From CAYPCH01 sp964409165 (lineage in GTDB: Bacteria; Bacillota; Clostridia; Acetivibrionales; Acetivibrionaceae), in NCBI GenBank assembly GCA_964409165.1, contig CAYPCH010000139.1, forward strand, positions 1 through 9,105: 9,105 bases of DNA. Direction: 5' to 3'. Below the pieces are notes generated by a model, which searched no databases, was not told the DNA's origin, and saw only the letters and a program-made list of their open reading frames with translations. The first letter of the stretch is position 1. The number at the start of each line of letters is the position of its first letter. The position numbers and the translations under genes are program-made. Below are positions 6,021 through 9,105 of the stretch, piece after piece.

Positions 6021-8125
6021 TTGATTTTTAGAACTCTAAGAGAGTTAAACACTGCGAGGAGAGTGACTCCTACGTCAGCAAAAACAGCTTCCCACATGGT
6101 GGCGATTCCTCCTGCACCAAGGAACATGACAACAGCTTTTATACTAAGAGCCAATATTATATTCTGCCAGACAATACTTCTGGTTTTACGGGCTGTTTTG
6201 AAAGCCTCAAGAAGTTTTGAAGGCTCATCGGTCATCAAAACAATATCTGATGCTTCAATTGCCGCGTCAGAGCCCAAGCCTCCCATAGCAATTCCTATAT
6301 CGGCTCTTGCAAGGACAGGGGCGTCATTTATGCCATCGCCGACAAAAACAACCTTTTCCTTTCGGTTATTTTTTTGAAGTTCCTCAAGCTTTTCAACTTT
6401 CTGGTGAGGCAGAAGTTCAGAGTATACTTCATCAAAATTCAGCCTTTTCGCGATATCATTTGCAGTTTTTTTGCTATCACCCGAAAGCATTACAAGTTTA
6501 CGTATACCCAATTTCCGAAGCTCTTTGGCTGTGTATTCCGTGTCTTCTTTAAGTTGGTCGGATATAAGGATGTATCCTGCATATTTTTCATCAACCGATA
6601 TATGCACTACCGTTCCCTCAATATGGCAGGTATCGTGTTCGATATATTTATTAAGATGAAGAAGCTTGTCGTTTCCGGCAGTTATTTCCATGCCGTTAAC
6701 CAATGCTTTAATGCCGTGACCCGGTATTTCTTCAAAGGACTGTATATTTGCTGTGTCAATACTATCGTTGTATTCTTGGAGTATAGATTTTGCTATGGGG
6801 TGACTGGAATGAGATTCAGCTAAAGCTGCATACTCCAATACTTCATCCTTTGTAAAACCATTCGTCGAAACAATTTGAGAAACCTTGAAGACACCTTTTG
6901 TAAGGGTGCCGGTTTTATCAAATACCACAGTATTAACACTGTTAAGACCTTCAAGATAATTGCTGCCTTTAACAAGTATTCCCCTTTTTGAAGCGCCGCC
7001 AATTCCGCCGAAGAAGCTTAGAGGAACGGACACTACAAGTGCACAGGGACATGATACAACTAAAAATATAAGAGATCTGTAAAACCAATCCCCATAATTA
7101 TAACTTCCTGTTAACACTGGAGGCAATAATGCTATAGCAAGAGCTGTGATAACCACAAACGGGGTGTAATAACGTGCAAACTTGGTTATAAAGTTTTCTG
7201 TGGGAGACTTGCGCGATGCAGCATTCTCGACAAGATCCAGTATTTTTGAAACAGTGGATTCCTGGAAGCTTTTTGATACTACAACTTCAAGAACCGAGTT
7301 TTGATTGATAAAGCCACTTAAAATTTCATCTCCCGTTTTTACGCTCCTAGGAACGCTCTCACCAGTAATGGCAGAGGTATCTACCATTGAGCTGCCGATC
7401 ACAACGGTGCCGTCCAAGGGTATTTTTTCGCCCGGTTTTATAATAATTATATCACCGGGAACTACTTCAGACGGATTAACTTTTTTTATAACTCCATCTA
7501 CCTTAAGGTTTGCATAATCCGGTCTGATACCAACAAGTGACTTGATAGATCTTCTTGACTTGTTTACAGCTATATCCTGAAGAAGCTGACCGGTTTTATA
7601 AAACAGCATGACAGCTGTGGCCTCAGGAAACTCCCGAATAATAAAAGCACCAATTGTAGCAATGCTCATAAGAAAGTATTCATCAAACAATTGACCACGT
7701 GCAATATTCTTACCGGCCTTTATTAATACGTCACTGCCGATTATAATGTAACTCAGCCCAAATATTGCAAACTCTATCCGTGAGGGTGCTTTTACAATAA
7801 GACCGACGGCAAATAATATGCTGCTTAATATAAGAAATAGAATATCCTTTTTTATATTATATAAATTCACAGTATCCTGAATACCTTCAATTTTTGAATT
7901 AAACTCCATAACTTCTACATCAGGCTCATGATTATTTACAACAGCTCTAATTTTTTTAAGCATGTCATCTGCAACGTTTTTATCTGCAACTTTTATATTA
8001 AGTTTTTGTGTTGCAAAAACAATTTGTGCCGAACTTATACCTTCCACAGTGTTCAGGCTGTCTTCAATTTTTGCTGCACAGCTCGCACAGCTAAGACCTT
8101 TTAATTCATAGGTTTTTTTGTCCAT
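6017..8125 (-). CDS. Zn/Cd/Pb-type heavy-metal efflux P-type ATPase (P1B-2)
   Basis: This membrane pump exports Zn2+, Cd2+ or Pb2+ using ATP (CadA/ZntA family). The start chosen is ATG 8125, eight bases after GGAGG (8134-8138), giving 702 aa. An upstream in-frame ATG at 8164 lies in the predicted operator and is unlikely. Visible features are an N-terminal metal-binding domain with GLSCASC (10-16), actuator TGES (254-257), the membrane metal site CPC (359-361) and phosphorylation site DKTGT with Asp403. Nucleotide-binding HP (442-443) and hinge GDGINDAP (596-603) follow. Near the C-terminus, Lys663 and the DxG of FADVG (Asp684, Gly686) are P1B-2 signatures, distinguishing it from copper pumps. 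Its 3' end runs into a repeat array. Promoter and palindromic operator lie just upstream, but no regulator gene is adjacent. Confidence 0.93.
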   Translation of the reverse strand: MDKKTYELKGLSCASCAAKIEDSLNTVEGISSAQIVFATQKLNIKVADKNVADDMLKKIRAVVNNHEPDVEVMEFNSKIEGIQDTVNLYNIKKDILFLILSSILFAVGLIVKAPSRIEFAIFGLSYIIIGSDVLIKAGKNIARGQLFDEYFLMSIATIGAFIIREFPEATAVMLFYKTGQLLQDIAVNKSRRSIKSLVGIRPDYANLKVDGVIKKVNPSEVVPGDIIIIKPGEKIPLDGTVVIGSSMVDTSAITGESVPRSVKTGDEILSGFINQNSVLEVVVSKSFQESTVSKILDLVENAASRKSPTENFITKFARYYTPFVVITALAIALLPPVLTGSYNYGDWFYRSLIFLVVSCPCALVVSVPLSFFGGIGGASKRGILVKGSNYLEGLNSVNTVVFDKTGTLTKGVFKVSQIVSTNGFTKDEVLEYAALAESHSSHPIAKSILQEYNDSIDTANIQSFEEIPGHGIKALVNGMEITAGNDKLLHLNKYIEHDTCHIEGTVVHISVDEKYAGYILISDQLKEDTEYTAKELRKLGIRKLVMLSGDSKKTANDIAKRLNFDEVYSELLPHQKVEKLEELQKNNRKEKVVFVGDGINDAPVLARADIGIAMGGLGSDAAIEASDIVLMTDEPSKLLEAFKTARKTRSIVWQNIILALSIKAVVMFLGAGGIATMWEAVFADVGVTLLAVFNSLRVLKIK

Positions 8126-8144
8126 ATCATTGACCTCCAAACTT

Positions 8145-8168
8145 ACGTATGAATATATGCTCATATGT
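8145..8168. promoter_or_regulatory. ArsR/SmtB-like palindromic operator of the metal ATPase
   Basis: ACGTATGAA (8145-8153), TATATG, CTCATATGT (8160-8168): the 9-base arms are complementary at 7 positions, with inner core TATGAn-N6-nTCATA. It resembles the TGAA-N6-TTCA operators of CzrA/CadC/SmtB-type metal sensors. It lies between the predicted -10 and the ribosome binding site, where a bound repressor would block transcription. The family assignment is by pattern only. Confidence 0.55.
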
Positions 8169-8177
8169 TATAATTTG

Positions 8178-8206
8178 ATTTTATACTCACATATATGATT
8201 TGTCAA
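8178..8206 (-). promoter_or_regulatory. Predicted sigma-A promoter of the metal ATPase
   Basis: On the minus strand, TTGACA (8201-8206, consensus), 17 bases, TAAAAT (8178-8183). A start near 8171 gives a leader of about 45 nt carrying the palindrome at 8145-8168 and GGAGG. Confidence 0.75.
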
Positions 8207-8230
8207 TAGGGTTTGTTACATCAAAAATAT

Positions 8231-8259
8231 TTATTAAAATAGCAGAAAAAATTTAGCAA
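8231..8259 (-). promoter_or_regulatory. Weak divergent promoter candidate
   Basis: On the minus strand, TTGCTA (8254-8259), 17 bases, TAATAA (8231-8236). Its -35 is embedded in the same 13-base sequence, ATGTTGCTAAATT, that forms the -35 region of the plus-strand promoter at 8377-8405. It would transcribe toward the ATPase from a second upstream start. Confidence 0.3.
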
Positions 8260-8386
8260 CATGTAAAGAAAACACATAATAGCAAATCTTTAGACTTAGA
8301 GGGCTTTTGTGACTTTAAACCGCACAAATTATATCAAACTTTTACACTTATAAGAAAAATAAAAGGCACAATAATGTTGCTAAATT
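8250..8386. repeat. 13-bp perfect inverted repeat pair, 111 bp apart
   Basis: AATTTAGCAACAT (8250-8262) and ATGTTGCTAAATT (8374-8386) are exact reverse complements. Each covers a TTGCTA -35 element pointing outward. Between them is AT-rich DNA in which I see no gene. They could be paired sites for one regulator or the ends of a small element. Confidence 0.5.
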
Positions 8387-8405
8387 ATGACTAATATTAT
8401 ATAAT
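8377..8405 (+). promoter_or_regulatory. Predicted sigma-A promoter of the structured RNA
   Basis: TTGCTA (8377-8382), 17 bases, TATAAT (8400-8405, consensus). The expected start at 8411-8413 coincides with the first base of the long terminal helix at 8412, which supports both predictions. Confidence 0.75.
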
Positions 8406-8411
8406 CGACGT

Positions 8412-8614
8412 GGGGAAAAATTAAAAAGGGTCGCCGTGACCTGTAAGTGCAGGAACACTTACAGGCTTACGCAGGTGAAGTAAGCACCTACATATGTAGC
8501 ATATGCTACCACAAGCAACCTTATGTTATTATAGTACAGTTTTTTTATATTTTCAATAACATAAAAGTACATGTGTAGGTTTTGGCCTACGCGTGTACTT
8601 TTTAATTTTTCCCC
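8412..8614 (+). ncRNA. ~200-nt multi-hairpin structured RNA, candidate cis-regulator
   Basis: A terminal helix pairs GGGGAAAAATTAAAAAG (8412-8428) with CTTTTTAATTTTTCCCC (8598-8614), 17 of 17. Inside, P2 is CCTGTAAGTG (8440-8449) with CACTTACAGG (8456-8465). P3 is GCTTAC (8465-8470) with GTAAGC (8480-8485). P4 is GTAGC with GCTAC (8496-8509). P5 is TTATGTTATT (8521-8530) with AATAACATAA (8555-8564). P6 is 8565-8579 with 8586-8600, 15 pairs including two U-G. AGGTG in the P3 loop (8473-8477) can pair with CACCT (8485-8489) as a pseudoknot. P6 and the terminal helix compete for 8598-8600. It is probably transcribed from 8377-8405 into the gene at 8646. It matches no riboswitch class whose core I can recite. 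Size and plan recall the clostridial raiA-motif RNA, which I cannot confirm. Confidence 0.75.
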
Positions 8615-8640
8615 TTCAAAGAAAATTTTGAGGGGGAAAA
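8607..8640 (+). promoter_or_regulatory. Ribosome-binding-site sequestering hairpin, alternative to the terminal helix
   Basis: TTTTCCCCTTCAAA (8607-8620) pairs along its whole length (one U-G) with TTTGAGGGGGAAAA (8627-8640), loop GAAAAT. The right arm contains GAGGGGG (8630-8636), the ribosome binding site nine bases before ATG 8646. The left arm reuses UUUUCCCC, the 3' strand of the terminal helix, so the two structures exclude each other. No U-run follows, so this looks like translational control rather than termination. Confidence 0.7.
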
Positions 8641-8645
8641 TATAA

Positions 8646-8975
8646 ATGATAAACGAACCGAAAAAGTGGAAAGGGTTTGAAGAATTTCTTACTGGTTGTG
8701 AAATTGAGCGTCTTGACCAACTTGATTACAAGCTGGAAAATTCTAAAGACTTTCATACCCTTTCCGAAAAAGAAAACGAGATTTTAAACTTATTAAAATC
8801 AAAATTATCCGATGAAGCAAAGGATCTTCTGATAAAGCACACAAGCATATTGTACGACATGATGTATTTGAAGTCCTGCTTCTTCTACAAGCACGGCTTT
8901 AGTGATTCACTCCTTTTCACCAAGTCGCTTTTAGGCGACAAAGGGGACATCCACTTGAATGTCAAAATACTGTAA
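8646..8975 (+). CDS. 109-aa helical protein of unknown function downstream of the structured RNA
   Basis: ATG 8646 is preceded by GAGGGGG at ideal spacing. The product (MINEPKKWKGFEEFLTG...) is acidic to neutral and probably all-helical, with Leu/Lys/Glu-rich helices around residues 25-65 and a more hydrophobic segment with YDMMYLKSCFFYKHGF near 69-85. It has no signal peptide, no convincing membrane segment, no catalytic motif and no metal cluster; two Cys (18 and 78) are isolated. I do not recognise the family. The general plan (short helical protein with a conserved-looking FYxHGF...LL segment near its end) resembles uncharacterised small clostridial proteins. Its ribosome binding site is caught in the alternative hairpin described for 8607-8640, so its synthesis is probably tied to folding of the RNA leader. 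Confidence 0.8.
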   Translation: MINEPKKWKGFEEFLTGCEIERLDQLDYKLENSKDFHTLSEKENEILNLLKSKLSDEAKDLLIKHTSILYDMMYLKSCFFYKHGFSDSLLFTKSLLGDKGDIHLNVKIL

Positions 8976-9036
8976 ATTGCAAGCTTTCTTTAAGTATTAT
9001 TTAATTATTAAGCTACTAAACAAAGAAGCTCGCAAT
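8976..9036 (+). repeat. Long-loop inverted repeat directly after the small ORF
   Basis: ATTGCAAGCTTTCTTT (8976-8991) pairs with AAAGAAGCTCGCAAT (9022-9036) except for one mismatch and one bulged base; the loop is about 30 bases. It starts at the base after the stop codon. No T-run follows the right arm, so a standard intrinsic terminator is not evident. It may protect the 3' end or mark a small repeat. From 9037 to the window end I see no gene. Confidence 0.4.
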
Positions 9037-9105
9037 TACAAGTATTAATAATATATATAAGTTACGATAAAGATTCTACATTTTAAGGCATAACCTGTCG
9101 ATAAC

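Noticed and set aside
6003..7517. Plus-strand open frames opposite the P-type ATPase
   Set aside because: The minus-strand frame carries all expected ATPase motifs; the opposite frames are shadows with no initiation signals.
8126..8164. Upstream ATG start at 8164 for the metal ATPase (13 extra residues)
   Set aside because: It has no ribosome binding site, lies in the predicted operator, and the added residues are not family-like. ATG 8125 has GGAGG at ideal spacing and begins right before the metal-binding domain.
8607..8645. Reading the 8607-8640 hairpin as an intrinsic terminator/attenuator
   Set aside because: No U-run follows the stem; the next bases are TATAA and the start codon. The right arm contains the ribosome binding site, so translational sequestration fits better.

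Overview
The window is AT-rich DNA with strong Shine-Dalgarno sites, GTG/TTG starts and sigma-A-like promoters. It also carries ClpS/ClpA/Aat homologues, a DUF3810-type membrane protein and a Zn/Cd-type P-type ATPase. Together these suggest a low-GC Gram-positive of the class Clostridia, plausibly near the cellulolytic 'cluster III' clostridia. That placement is inference from gene style, not from a marker gene.

Layout. Positions 1-890 (plus strand) hold what looks like the 3' end of a broken gene, a possible 24-codon ORF that overlaps it by ATGA, and a small lipoprotein gene. Positions 964-5108 (minus strand) read clpA, then aat 14 bp later, then, after a 135 bp repeat-filled gap, a DUF3810-family membrane protein with an HExxH motif. 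clpS lies upstream of clpA on the same strand (5409-5708) with its own extended -10 promoter. ClpS (adaptor), ClpA (unfoldase with a ClpP-docking IGF loop) and Aat (adds Leu/Phe to N-termini) would form a compact bacterial Leu N-degron module. A P1B-2 metal-efflux ATPase (6017-8125, minus) follows, with a promoter and an ArsR/SmtB-like palindrome in its leader but no linked regulator.

The most interesting part is 8377-8975 (plus). A near-consensus promoter is placed to start an RNA at about 8412. That is the first base of one strand of a long terminal helix (8412-8428 with 8598-8614) enclosing about five further hairpins. The 3' strand of that helix can alternatively pair with the ribosome binding site of the next gene (8607-8620 with 8627-8640). 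This is a riboswitch-like arrangement controlling an unrecognised 109-aa helical protein.

Repeats are frequent. A paired-hairpin unit of 63-64 bp forms a tandem array abutting the ATPase stop codon (5857-6020). A diverged copy with compensatory stem changes sits between aat and DUF3810 (2104-2162), flanked by two REP-like hairpins with nearly the same loop but different stems. An imperfect ~55 bp inverted repeat links the window's left edge to the clpA promoter region.

No tRNA, rRNA, CRISPR array or complete insertion sequence was seen.
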